Assembly: GCA_016875155.1 (NCBI GenBank) | Contig: VGSD01000073.1 | Span: 1 to 9,644 of the forward strand | From: Deltaproteobacteria bacterium | GTDB taxonomy: Bacteria; Desulfobacterota; BSN033; UBA1163 | DNA: 9,644 nt | Direction of reading: 5' to 3' | In this document: positions 1-5,270 of the stretch, piece by piece | Numbering within the stretch: the first letter of the stretch is position 1 | Layout of the letters: each line of letters starts with the position of its first letter | Translations under genes and position numbers: made by a program | Notes under the pieces: model-generated | Told to the model about the DNA's origin: nothing | The model's database searches: none | Seen by the model: only the letters and a program-made list of their open reading frames with translations

Positions 1-72
1 AGCACTCACCCAGCGCTCCAACTCCTGACAATCGGATTCTTTTATCGTTACCTCTATGGCATGTTTTGGCAT
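1..72 (-). CDS. IS630-like transposase, N-terminal fragment cut by the window edge
   Basis: The reverse strand reads ATG at 72-70 and stays open to base 1, giving 24 residues that begin MPKHAIEV and end LERWVSA. The pattern of a short leader followed by a charged 'xELERWV' helix resembles the N-terminal helix-turn-helix of IS630-family transposases, which bind the ends of their element before cutting it out at a TA target. The catalytic DDE domain would lie outside the window, so intactness cannot be judged. The neighbouring sequence at 73-131 looks like the matching IS end. The family call rests on 24 residues plus this context; another helix-turn-helix protein is possible. Confidence 0.5.
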   Translation of the reverse strand, partial: MPKHAIEVTIKESDCQELERWVSA

Positions 73-131
73 GAACATAGTGTATCACAAGCTTAAATAT
101 AAATCCAGTTATTTATGAGACATTACACTAG
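73..131. mobile_element. Probable left end of an IS630-like element, ending at a CTAG target
   Basis: Between the transposase start and a CTAG at 128-131 lies an AT-rich leader. Read on the reverse strand it starts TAGTGTAATGTCTCAT, a form I associate with IS630-type terminal repeats. IS630 elements insert at and duplicate TA, often within CTAG, which fits TA at 129-130. The other terminal repeat lies outside the window, so the inverted-repeat pairing is not confirmed. Confidence 0.45.
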
Positions 132-508
132 GACCAGCAGGAACCATGGCACTACATAGCATGGGATCAACAGGAGGTTCCAAAGGCTCCGACGTCGACC
201 TGCGCGTTTCCGTGCGTCCGAGATGTAGCCCATCGTTCTGTGGCCCTAATAATTAATAGACGTAATTCGTGGTTGCTGGGAATCGGGTCTTCTGATTTAA
301 ACTTTTTACCCCTTTTGACCACTTTTGTCTATGAAATTGTGCAATTCGATGTTGTATGAATAGGTGGTTTTTCGGAATTACCCGCTTACGCAGAATGCCT
401 TGTCCGGAAGGACGGGGATGAATGCGACTCCGAATGAGCGTAGTAGGGTATGCTTCGGCGGGTTTCGCCGAAGCTTTGAAGATGCCCCGTGCGGAGGCAC
501 GGGGAGCT
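132..508. other. Non-coding stretch between IS end and DUF3047 gene
   Basis: No convincing gene is seen in these 377 bases. The first part (132-250) has no clear structure. The second part holds three GC-rich hairpins at 398-417, 452-474 and 485-504, listed separately. An open frame of 96 codons crosses the hairpins on the reverse strand (253-543), but its sequence is what palindromic DNA yields in translation and it overlaps the end of the DUF3047 gene, so it was not called. Confidence 0.6.
398..504. repeat. Cluster of three palindromes (REP/MITE-like element)
   Basis: Three stem-loops follow each other. At 398-417 eight pairs including two G-T wobbles close a GGAA loop. At 452-474 nine perfect pairs (GCTTCGGCG / CGCCGAAGC) close a five-base loop. 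At 485-504 eight perfect pairs (CCCCGTGC / GCACGGGG) close a GGAG loop. The last one sits four bases beyond the stop of the DUF3047 gene (509-511) and could fold at the end of its transcript, but no T-run follows, so it is not a standard intrinsic terminator. Tight spacing of unrelated stems suggests an interspersed palindromic element or a structured RNA. Confidence 0.5.
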
Positions 509-1288
509 TCACTTTCTAAACACAATATCGCCATAGTAAGCAATGGCGGATTCGCTGGTGTTGTCGGTGTCGGTCATGATGGCGACACCTGAGATCATCG
601 GTGGTTCGTAACCAAAGGCTTTCTTAAAATCTTCATAGAGATTTCTCTCTTCATTCACCCATTGGTTCAATTTATCCGAGCCGCTCTCCAATACAATCAT
701 CATCACCCGGTCCGCATAGGGATTGGGGATAAAGGTGTTTACAGGAACCTTGCTCTCCCATATGTAATTGATGGCAGCAATGGGCGGGTACTGGCCATAG
801 AGAAGTCTTGCTGCCTCATACTTCACCTTCTCAAAAAAATTCAATTTGGAAGAATCATATTCAAAGGTGATGTAGAGCCGTGCGGGATAGTCATCGCCTT
901 CCTTTATGTGGACATTTCCCTTTCTTAAAATGTTCTCCACTTTCCATCGCCATTGGATGATGGGATATTCTTTTGGATTGATCTGAATCTCACGGGTCAA
1001 CCCTGAAGCCGAGGCTTCAGAAATTGCCTTCACAACAATAGTCTCCCCATCTTTCACCAGGGAGTAGGTTGTATGCCGTTCAATCTTCTTGAAGGTCAGG
1101 GGTTTCCAATTGGAGGGGATTTTATTCTCTACTTTTTCCGCTGAGAACTTTCCTATTTCAATGAAAGATTGGGATTGGCCGGATGCACAGAAAGGGAAAA
1201 TCAGGAGTAAGAAGACGATTCCCCTCACCCAAACCCTATCCTTCCAGGGGGTGGAAGATCCAGACCGGTTTTGTGGATCTCTGACCAT
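509..1288 (-). CDS. DUF3047 family exported protein
   Basis: The 259-residue product matches the DUF3047 family in the conserved block running from 'YPIIQWRWKVE' (about 108-118) through 'DDYPARLYITFEY' (131-143) to 'NPYADRVMMIVLESG' (189-203) and a C-terminal 'GVAIMTDTDNT...AYYGDI'. The molecular function of the family is unknown. A hydrophobic segment at about residues 24-37 ending in CASGQS looks like a signal peptide, so export to the periplasm is likely. The start is uncertain. ATG at 1288 leaves a long charged segment before the signal peptide and lies only about two bases from the start site predicted by the promoter at 1297-1325. A GTG at 1228-1226, with GGAAGG 11 bases upstream, would give 239 residues and a more usual signal peptide. 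The gene is transcribed divergently from the selenoprotein gene. Confidence 0.8.
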   Translation of the reverse strand: MVRDPQNRSGSSTPWKDRVWVRGIVFLLLIFPFCASGQSQSFIEIGKFSAEKVENKIPSNWKPLTFKKIERHTTYSLVKDGETIVVKAISEASASGLTREIQINPKEYPIIQWRWKVENILRKGNVHIKEGDDYPARLYITFEYDSSKLNFFEKVKYEAARLLYGQYPPIAAINYIWESKVPVNTFIPNPYADRVMMIVLESGSDKLNQWVNEERNLYEDFKKAFGYEPPMISGVAIMTDTDNTSESAIAYYGDIVFRK

Positions 1289-1296
1289 ACAACCAA

Positions 1297-1325
1297 ATTG
1301 TAAAGGGGCATACGTTCAGATTCAA
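1297..1325 (-). promoter_or_regulatory. Sigma70-type promoter for the DUF3047 gene
   Basis: On the reverse strand TTGAAT (1325-1320) and TACAAT (1302-1297) are separated by 17 bases. Each hexamer is close to consensus and the spacing is ideal. The expected start site is near 1290, nearly on the ATG at 1288, so the mRNA is leaderless or translation begins at the GTG at 1228. Confidence 0.5.
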
Positions 1326-1340
1326 GCCATTCTTTTTTGC

Positions 1341-1370
1341 TTGATTCTTGGACAGGGGGCATAATATAAA
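1341..1370 (+). promoter_or_regulatory. Weak candidate promoter toward the selenoprotein gene
   Basis: TTGATT at 1341-1346 and TATAAA at 1365-1370 are 18 bases apart; TAATAT at 1362-1367 is a second option at a poor 15-base spacing. A start here would give a leader of roughly 230 bases containing the repeats at 1391-1545. A perfect 12-base palindrome AATTGATCAATT (1369-1380) overlaps the candidate -10 region and could be an operator. No other candidate upstream of the gene is clearly better. Confidence 0.25.
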
Positions 1371-1390
1371 TTGATCAATTCTTTATGGAG

Positions 1391-1545
1391 GGTTAGTCAC
1401 CCACAAAGGATAAAATGCTCTAGTGGGCTGGGCTAAGGTTACGGCTACGAAGCCCGTTTCGTCATTCGGTAACGGTTACGTTTAAAAGAATTAAATACGA
1501 AAGACGTAGCCTTTTATATACGATACGGGCATCGTTACCGTCACC
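1391..1545. repeat. Intergenic repeats and nested inverted repeats upstream of the selenoprotein gene
   Basis: Two things are visible. Bases 1391-1420 are a diverged copy of 4868-4898, sharing about 25 of 31 positions including GTCACCC and AAAATGC. Farther on, GGCTACG (1443-1449) pairs with CGTAGCC (1505-1511), and a 14-base arm starting CGGTAACGG near 1467 pairs at 12 of 14 positions with an arm starting CGTTACCG near 1532. The arms enclose an AT-rich core. No gene is seen in 1289-1606. Confidence 0.45.
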
Positions 1546-1595
1546 GTTAAACACAGCCATTATTTTATGAACAATCCTAAAAATTTCATTACCAC

Positions 1596-1601
1596 AGGAG
1601 G
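1596..1601 (+). promoter_or_regulatory. Ribosome binding site of the selenoprotein gene
   Basis: AGGAGG lies five bases upstream of the ATG at 1607. This is a perfect Shine-Dalgarno core at good spacing and settles the start of the selenoprotein frame. Confidence 0.85.
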
Positions 1602-1606
1602 TTCTC

Positions 1607-2473
1607 ATGGAGCAGAAGATTGTCGATGGATATCGGTTTCTTCCGCCGGGACTCAAGGCATGGGTGAAGACGTTTATTCCCGATGAGGAGTATAAGGGAA
1701 AAATCCCCTGGACTCCGATGTCCAAGCCATTGAATCGAACGACCATTGCTCTAGTTACAAGCAGTGGAATCAGTCTCAAAACCGATCCCCCTTTTGATAT
1801 GGAGAGAGAGAAAAGAGAACCTCTCTGGGGAGACCGCTCCTTTCGGAAGATTCCAAGAGGGACAACCGAGAAGGAGATTGACGTCAATCACCTCCATATC
1901 AATACCAACCTTGCCAAACAGGACATCAATGTCATCCTTCCTTTGGGGCGAATGGCCGAGTTCGAAGAAGAGAAGATCATCGGCCGCCTTGCACCTACAG
2001 CCTATTCTTTCTATGGATTTCAGTGGCAGAATAACGATTTTCTTAAGGAGGCGATCGAGCCGATTTCAAAACATATGAAAGCCGAAAAAGTGGAAGCGGT
2101 TCTTCTCACCCCTGCCTGACCCTTCTGCTGTCAGTCCGTTGGACTGGCCGCAAGAGTTCTGGAGGAGGCGGGATTTTCCACCGTACTTCTCAGTCCGACC
2201 TGGGAATTCACCCAGGCCGAAGGCATTCCTCGGGTAGCAGCCATTGAATATCCTTATGCAAGACCTGTCGGGCAGATTGGAGACAGGGAAGGGCAGAGGA
2301 AGGTTCTTCTTGAAGCCCTTTCGGTCTTTGAGAAGGCCAAGAGACCCGGTGAGGTCATTCATCTACCTTTCACCTGGCCTGAAGATCCAAAAAAGGCAGA
2401 CTGGCAACCGCCTGAAATGTCACCCCTGATCAAGTTCTATCTGGAAGAAATCAGACAAGCCAGAAAAGGGTAG
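1607..2473 (+). CDS. Selenoprotein B-like protein, glycine/betaine/sarcosine/D-proline reductase family, with in-frame UGA as selenocysteine
   Basis: A 288-residue protein is obtained if the UGA at 2117-2119 is read as selenocysteine (position 171); stopping there would leave 170 residues. The frame continues without interruption to UAG at 2471-2473, and the downstream part reads as normal protein (for example QSVGLAARVLEEAGFS directly after the motif). The N-terminal half has family blocks: 'KPLNRTTIALVTSSGISLK' (40-58), 'DPPFDM' (60-65), 'GDRSFRKIP' (75-83), 'DINVILPLGRM' (106-116) and 'LAPTAYSFYGF' (128-138). The proposed Sec lies in Ala-Sec-Pro-Phe-Cys-Cys, a UxxC redox-type motif. GrdB and PrdB proper use Sec to attack the substrate in glycine or proline reductase; they are longer (about 430 residues for GrdB), and no GrdA, GrdC or PrdA partner is present, so substrate and role are unknown. 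A nonsense mutation is unlikely given the motif, the SECIS-like hairpin and the intact downstream frame. Confidence 0.87.
2117..2119 (+). other. UGA selenocysteine codon (Sec171)
   Basis: This in-frame TGA falls where the family has its catalytic selenocysteine, in the context LLTPA-Sec-PFCC. The codons after it keep the family's 'xxVGLxARxLEEAG' helix. Decoding needs SelA, SelB, SelD and tRNA-Sec, none of which is in the window; their presence elsewhere in the genome is assumed. Confidence 0.87.
2127..2151 (+). promoter_or_regulatory. Bacterial SECIS-like stem-loop directing selenocysteine insertion
   Basis: Seven bases after the UGA begins a stem with six perfect top pairs (CAGTCC 2132-2137 with GGACTG 2141-2146). 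It is extended by a wobble pair, a G-C pair, one T/C mismatch and two more pairs down to 2127/2151. The apical loop is only GTT (2138-2140), 19-21 bases downstream of the UGA. Bacterial SECIS elements lie within the coding region just after the UGA and carry a G among the first loop bases, which holds here. The hairpin is inside the coding sequence (residues 174-182). Confidence 0.75.
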
Positions 2474-2512
2474 TTACCCGTCCCCGGTTTCAAAAGGAAG
2501 GTTCTTCTTTAA

Positions 2513-2538
2513 AGGAATCTACTTTAAAGTAGATTCCT
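2513..2538. terminator. 26-base perfect palindrome between convergent genes, possible two-way terminator
   Basis: AGGAATCTACTTT is followed directly by its reverse complement, giving 13 perfect symmetric positions (about 11 pairs with a TTAA loop in RNA). It lies 40 bases after the selenoprotein stop and 50 bases beyond the stop of the convergent small gene, the place for a shared terminator. There is no following T-run on either strand, so termination would be weak; a binding site for a dimeric protein is an alternative. Confidence 0.4.
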
Positions 2539-2587
2539 CGTCGTAATTCTGTATTCCTGCTCCATCAAGGCCGAGCCTACTTGCACA

Positions 2588-3019
2588 CTATGAAAGCTTA
2601 TTAAAAACTTCCACAGCCTTCCGTAATTCTTGAGCCTCTTCATGAGAAAGCCAGCCTGAAAACTCTCTGACGATTTGTTCGCGTTCCTTAACGAGACCTA
2701 TTTTTTCATCTATCGCCTCAAGAATAAAGGGTGTCTTCGGTTTTTTGATTTTCGTAGTCGCCTTTTTAATCATGTCGTCTTTTTTAAAAGGGATTCTCAG
2801 GTTTAAAGGCATCCTCCATGTAACTTTATTTTTGGTTATGTATCTCATGGGAATCATTTGGTCAATAGTTTTGTTAAGGTCTATCCCGAACCAAGAGGAC
2901 CACGCCTCCCTGCCGGTAGGCAGGGGTTCTACCCGTGGGTGAATTGGTCCTCTGGTACGGGATGTTCGCCCCTTGTGGGCGTTTCTTGGGAACCACGGGC
3001 TTTGCCCGTAGTGCTCCAT
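2588..3019 (-). CDS. Small hypothetical protein; upstream part of the frame comes from a palindromic repeat
   Basis: The open frame codes 143 residues, but only the C-terminal 80-90 look like protein: a lysine-rich stretch followed by a charged helical tail ending 'LSHEEAQELRKAVEVFNKLS'. The first 45 or so codons (3019-2885) overlap a block of hairpins and translate to low-quality sequence. The real start is therefore probably internal: ATG at 2848, 2812 or 2773, giving 86, 74 or 61 residues. None has a well-placed Shine-Dalgarno; GGAGG touches the ATG at 2812. I do not recognise the family. Small size and the charged helical C-terminus would suit an antitoxin, but no toxin gene is adjacent, so this remains a guess. 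A 5'-truncated gene interrupted by the repeat is equally possible. Confidence 0.4.
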   Translation of the reverse strand: MEHYGQSPWFPRNAHKGRTSRTRGPIHPRVEPLPTGREAWSSWFGIDLNKTIDQMIPMRYITKNKVTWRMPLNLRIPFKKDDMIKKATTKIKKPKTPFILEAIDEKIGLVKEREQIVREFSGWLSHEEAQELRKAVEVFNKLS

Positions 3020-3028
3020 CTGGGGATA
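2882..3028. repeat. Palindromic element of about 147 bases
   Basis: The block contains four nested or adjacent stems. CCCTGCC/GGCAGGG sits at 2908-2925 around a GGTA loop. CGCCC/GGGCG lies at 2967-2981. ACGGGC/GCCCGT lies at 2995-3009. An imperfect longer pair joins the segment near 2885-2902 (core AGAGGACCA) with the segment near 2946-2963 (core TGGTCCTCT). TATCCC at the left edge and GGGATA at the right edge could be the outer ends. This looks like an interspersed element inserted in or just upstream of the small gene at 2588. Confidence 0.45.
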
Positions 3029-3076
3029 AATTCATTTTATCAATCGGACCATAAAAACCTGAACATTTATGAATAG

Positions 3077-3280
3077 TTACAACGCAAGCTTTTTATCTTT
3101 AAGAAATCGTGCATAAGCGATTTTGATTATTTGTTTCTGTTCATCAGTCAGGGCTTGAATGTTAATATGCCTCAGTTGGTAATATCCAGAACCTCCGTAG
3201 ACCCATACATTAAATTTAATATAGGATTTCCCGATGAGATATTTCTTGATCTTTAGGTCCTCAAGGGAGTGAGTTAAGCC
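3077..3280 (-). pseudogene. Start-less open frame directly behind metC, unrecognised
   Basis: After the metC stop TGA and a second in-frame TAA (3283-3281), the same frame is open for 67 codons to TAA at 3079-3077. The product has protein-like composition, with segments such as 'KFNVWVYGGSGYYQLRHINI' and a helical end 'TDEQKQIIKIAYARFLKDKK'. It has no methionine codon, no GTG, and no TTG before the last residue, so it cannot start normally. It could be the remnant of a gene truncated when metC or its flank was inserted, or a chance frame. I do not recognise the family. Confidence 0.35.
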
Positions 3281-3283
3281 TTA

Positions 3284-4525
3284 TCAGGTGGCACGAGCCA
3301 TTGCAGAAAATCCTGCTTCCAGATCAGCAATCAGGTCAGCAGGGTCTTCCAGTCCGATGTGGACACGAATCAATGGACCGCCCTGCCATGGTGTGACAGT
3401 TCGTAGCGAACCGATCCGGGCTGGGAAGATCAGGCTTTCAAAACCGCCCCAGGAATAACCGATGCCGAAGTATCGGCGCCCCTCGCAGAGGGCGGCGATC
3501 TGTTTGGACGTGGGACTCTTTTTTTCGGGGTCGGTTTTAAGTTCGAAAGAGAAGAGACCGCTTGAGCCCCTAAAGTCGCGCTTCCAGAGCGCATGCTGAG
3601 GATGGCCGGGCAAGGCCGGATGAAGCACGGCGCCCACCTCCGGCCGGCGCTCAAGCCAGCGTGCAATCTCTAATGCATTTTGCTGATGTCTCTTCATACG
3701 CACATCAAGGGTGCGCATCCCGCGCAGGATCAATGCCGCATCGTCGCCTCCAACACTCATCCCGAGTTCGCGCGAAGTCCTCCAAAGAGGCAACCAGTTC
3801 TCCTCGCGTACCACAACCGCCCCCATGAGCACATCGGCATGTCCGCTCCAGTATTTGGTTAAAGGTAGGACTGAGGCATCCACACCCCAGTCAAAGGGTT
3901 TAGCAAAGACAGGTGATCCCCAAGCATTATCAATCGCGGTCATCACTTTGTGTCTGCGGGCGATGGCACAGATGCCGGGCACATCTTGAATCTCAAAGGT
4001 ATAACTGCCCGGGCTTTCGAGAAAGATCATGCGTGTAGCAGGCTGAATCAGCGTTTCGAGTTTGTCAGGAGTGATCGTCGGGTCGTACCAAGTGGTGTTG
4101 ATTCCCAACCTTGAGAGAAGGCCCTTGCAAAAGACTCGTGTCGGCCCGTACACGGAGTCTGTCACCAGAAGATGGTCACCCGGTTTCAGATAGGCCAACA
4201 GCAATGTCGTAATCGCCATCAGTCCGGAGGGCATGATGGCCGCACGGCAGGAATGGCCTGCACCTTCAATCCGGGCCAGCGCATCCCTGAGCGCAAAGGT
4301 CGTGGGTGTTCCTATAGTGCCATAATGGGATGCTCCCAGTTCGCCGCGTTCTGACGCATCCAACTGGGCTTGGGCGTGGGCGAGTGATTCAAACAGGACG
4401 GTAGAGGCATGGTAAACCGGCAGATTGGCAGTGCAGATGTCTGAGTTAAAATTTCGTCCCAATTCGACAAATAACGTTGCGTTTGAGGTTTGATTCTGAT
4501 CGGAACCTTCTTTTTCCTTATCCAT
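3284..4525 (-). CDS. metC: Cystathionine beta-lyase, PLP-dependent
   Basis: The 413-residue protein belongs to the Cys/Met metabolism PLP enzyme family and would cleave cystathionine to homocysteine, pyruvate and ammonia in the cytoplasm. Visible features are 'SHYGTIGTPT' (66-75), 'MPSGLMAI' (98-105, phosphate binding), 'SVYGPT' (124-129), 'AIDNAW' with Asp199, the PLP lysine Lys224 in 'PLTKYWSGHADV', and the C-terminal 'FGIGYSWGGFESL', which favours MetC over MetB. Some close relatives also act as cysteine desulfhydrases. I start at ATG 4525: GGAAGGA lies six bases upstream and a strong promoter predicts a start site near 4548. The longer frame begins at a TTG (4540) that overlaps the Shine-Dalgarno. 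The gene has its own promoter and no co-directed partner upstream. Its base composition looks richer in G+C than its flanks, which may hint at transfer. Confidence 0.88.
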   Translation of the reverse strand: MDKEKEGSDQNQTSNATLFVELGRNFNSDICTANLPVYHASTVLFESLAHAQAQLDASERGELGASHYGTIGTPTTFALRDALARIEGAGHSCRAAIMPSGLMAITTLLLAYLKPGDHLLVTDSVYGPTRVFCKGLLSRLGINTTWYDPTITPDKLETLIQPATRMIFLESPGSYTFEIQDVPGICAIARRHKVMTAIDNAWGSPVFAKPFDWGVDASVLPLTKYWSGHADVLMGAVVVREENWLPLWRTSRELGMSVGGDDAALILRGMRTLDVRMKRHQQNALEIARWLERRPEVGAVLHPALPGHPQHALWKRDFRGSSGLFSFELKTDPEKKSPTSKQIAALCEGRRYFGIGYSWGGFESLIFPARIGSLRTVTPWQGGPLIRVHIGLEDPADLIADLEAGFSAMARAT

Positions 4526-4554
4526 CGGGTTTCCTTCCAATCGAATTGGAATAG

Positions 4555-4584
4555 ATTATAATGCAGGAGTACAAAGGGGGTCAA
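4555..4584 (-). promoter_or_regulatory. Strong sigma70-type promoter of metC
   Basis: On the reverse strand TTGACC (4584-4579) and a perfect TATAAT (4560-4555) are separated by 18 bases. The expected start is near 4548, giving a leader of about 23 bases before the ATG at 4525. No operator is obvious. Confidence 0.65.
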
Positions 4585-4654
4585 GGCAGGTTTGCCGGAG
4601 GAGAATGGAAACAGCCTCATTGATTAGAGTCTGTTTATAAATGAGTCATTTCCG

Positions 4655-4794
4655 TCATGCCCCGATTAAATCGGGGCATCCAGACGTCGTCCCGACGGAA
4701 GTCGGGAACCATGTCAAAGACTGGATCCCGGTTTTCACCGGGAACCCTGGATTCCGGTCGTTGCGACTCGAAACCGAGCTTTCGCCGGAATGAC
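4655..4794. repeat. MITE-like palindromic element bounded by GTCAT...ATGAC
   Basis: The edges read GTCATGCCCCGA (left) and, on the reverse strand, GTCATTCCGGCG (right), matching at 8 of 12 positions. Inside are four stems: a perfect ten-base stem at 4657-4679 (ATGCCCCGAT), a seven-base stem at 4690-4707 (TCCCGAC), a seven-base stem at 4726-4743 (TCCCGGT) and ATTCCGG/CCGGAAT at 4751-4791. Elements with GTCATTCC-type ends and internal stems are widespread in bacterial intergenic DNA. No coding frame is seen. Confidence 0.6.
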
Positions 4795-4869
4795 CACCTT
4801 CTTGAAAACCATTAGTTTATGAATAAACACCAATTGCATCAGCTTTAGATACAAATTTTACATGACGGG

Positions 4870-4949
4870 TTCGTCACCCGCGAATGATGAAAATGCCCCC
4901 CACCCACCCCTCCCCCTCGAGGGGGGAGGGTGAGGGAGGGGGTGACGAA
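4870..4949. repeat. 80-base inverted repeat with a G/C-skewed hairpin core
   Basis: A perfect ten-base pair TTCGTCACCC (4870-4879) / GGGTGACGAA (4940-4949) encloses a second hairpin in which a C-rich arm (4897-4917) pairs with a G-rich arm (4919-4942) around CTCGAG. The left arm and the following bases match 1391-1420, so this is one copy of a dispersed element. The G-rich strand has four runs of three or more G and might also fold as a quadruplex. Confidence 0.55.
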
Positions 4950-4981
4950 GGTATTTTCCAGGTAATTCAAATAGAAATCGG

Positions 4982-5010
4982 TTGAAAAAAGAGAAGATTC
5001 CTGATAGGCT
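4982..5010 (+). promoter_or_regulatory. Candidate promoter for the small membrane protein gene
   Basis: TTGAAA at 4982-4987 and TAGGCT at 5005-5010 are 17 bases apart. The -35 is good and the -10 is weak. A start near 5017 would give a leader of about 26 bases to the ATG at 5043. Confidence 0.35.
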
Positions 5011-5042
5011 GAACCCAAAAGAAAGGGGGTGAAATAAGAGAG

Positions 5043-5270
5043 ATGATTCGATTCTTACTGGGAGTGGTTACAGGCATTCTCATCTTACTGCTCTTCATCT
5101 TCTTCGGTGGCGGCAAGGCTGTGAAGAAAGTTGGCGAGGGCTTAACCGAAACCGGAAAGAGGATGGAACATCTGGAAGAGGTGATCAAGAAGGAAGGAGA
5201 TGAGGTTGGGAAGGATATCAAGAAGAAGATCCTCAAGGAGGAGAAGGAGGTTCCAAAGAAGGGTCAATAG
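5043..5270 (+). CDS. Small membrane protein with one transmembrane helix and a charged helical tail
   Basis: The 75-residue product starts with a hydrophobic helix at about residues 3-21 (FLLGVVTGILILLLFIFFG). A Gly-rich turn follows, then a long lysine/glutamate-rich segment (about 24-75) that should form an amphipathic or coiled-coil helix. It would be anchored in the inner membrane; the positive charge after the helix suggests a cytoplasmic tail. No family was recognised, though short proteins of this kind are often annotated as YtxH-like or hypothetical. Purine-rich AAGAGAG sits just before the ATG, a weak ribosome site, and a promoter candidate lies about 30 bases upstream. Its last seven bases overlap the end of the convergent acylphosphatase gene, with no terminator between them. 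Confidence 0.65.
   Translation: MIRFLLGVVTGILILLLFIFFGGGKAVKKVGEGLTETGKRMEHLEEVIKKEGDEVGKDIKKKILKEEKEVPKKGQ

Larger units (their letters stand above)
4585..5042. other. Gene-free region filled with hairpin repeats
   Basis: No gene is supported in this stretch. It holds the palindromic element at 4655-4794, the GC-skewed inverted repeat at 4870-4949 and a candidate promoter at 4982-5010, each listed separately. A partly matching GTTTAT / ATAAAC pair near 4633 and 4823 may mark outer ends of the first element. Confidence 0.6.

Noticed and set aside
253..543. 96-codon reverse-strand open frame
   Set aside because: It covers the three hairpins, overlaps the end of the DUF3047 gene and has a repeat-derived residue pattern (PRASARG, HPRPSGQG) with no ribosome site.
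1434..1552. tRNA or riboswitch
   Set aside because: The inverted repeats do not form a cloverleaf and no known riboswitch core was recognised; the AT-rich centre argues against a compact RNA.
1607..2119. Selenoprotein frame as a complete 170-residue protein or a nonsense pseudogene
   Set aside because: The UGA is at the redox motif, is followed by a SECIS-like hairpin, and the downstream frame is intact to a natural UAG.
4526..4540. TTG start five codons upstream of the metC ATG
   Set aside because: The TTG overlaps the Shine-Dalgarno serving the ATG at 4525 and lies only about eight bases from the predicted transcription start.
4897..4942. Intrinsic terminator
   Set aside because: The hairpin is strong but no T-run follows on either strand and no gene ends nearby in a suitable direction.
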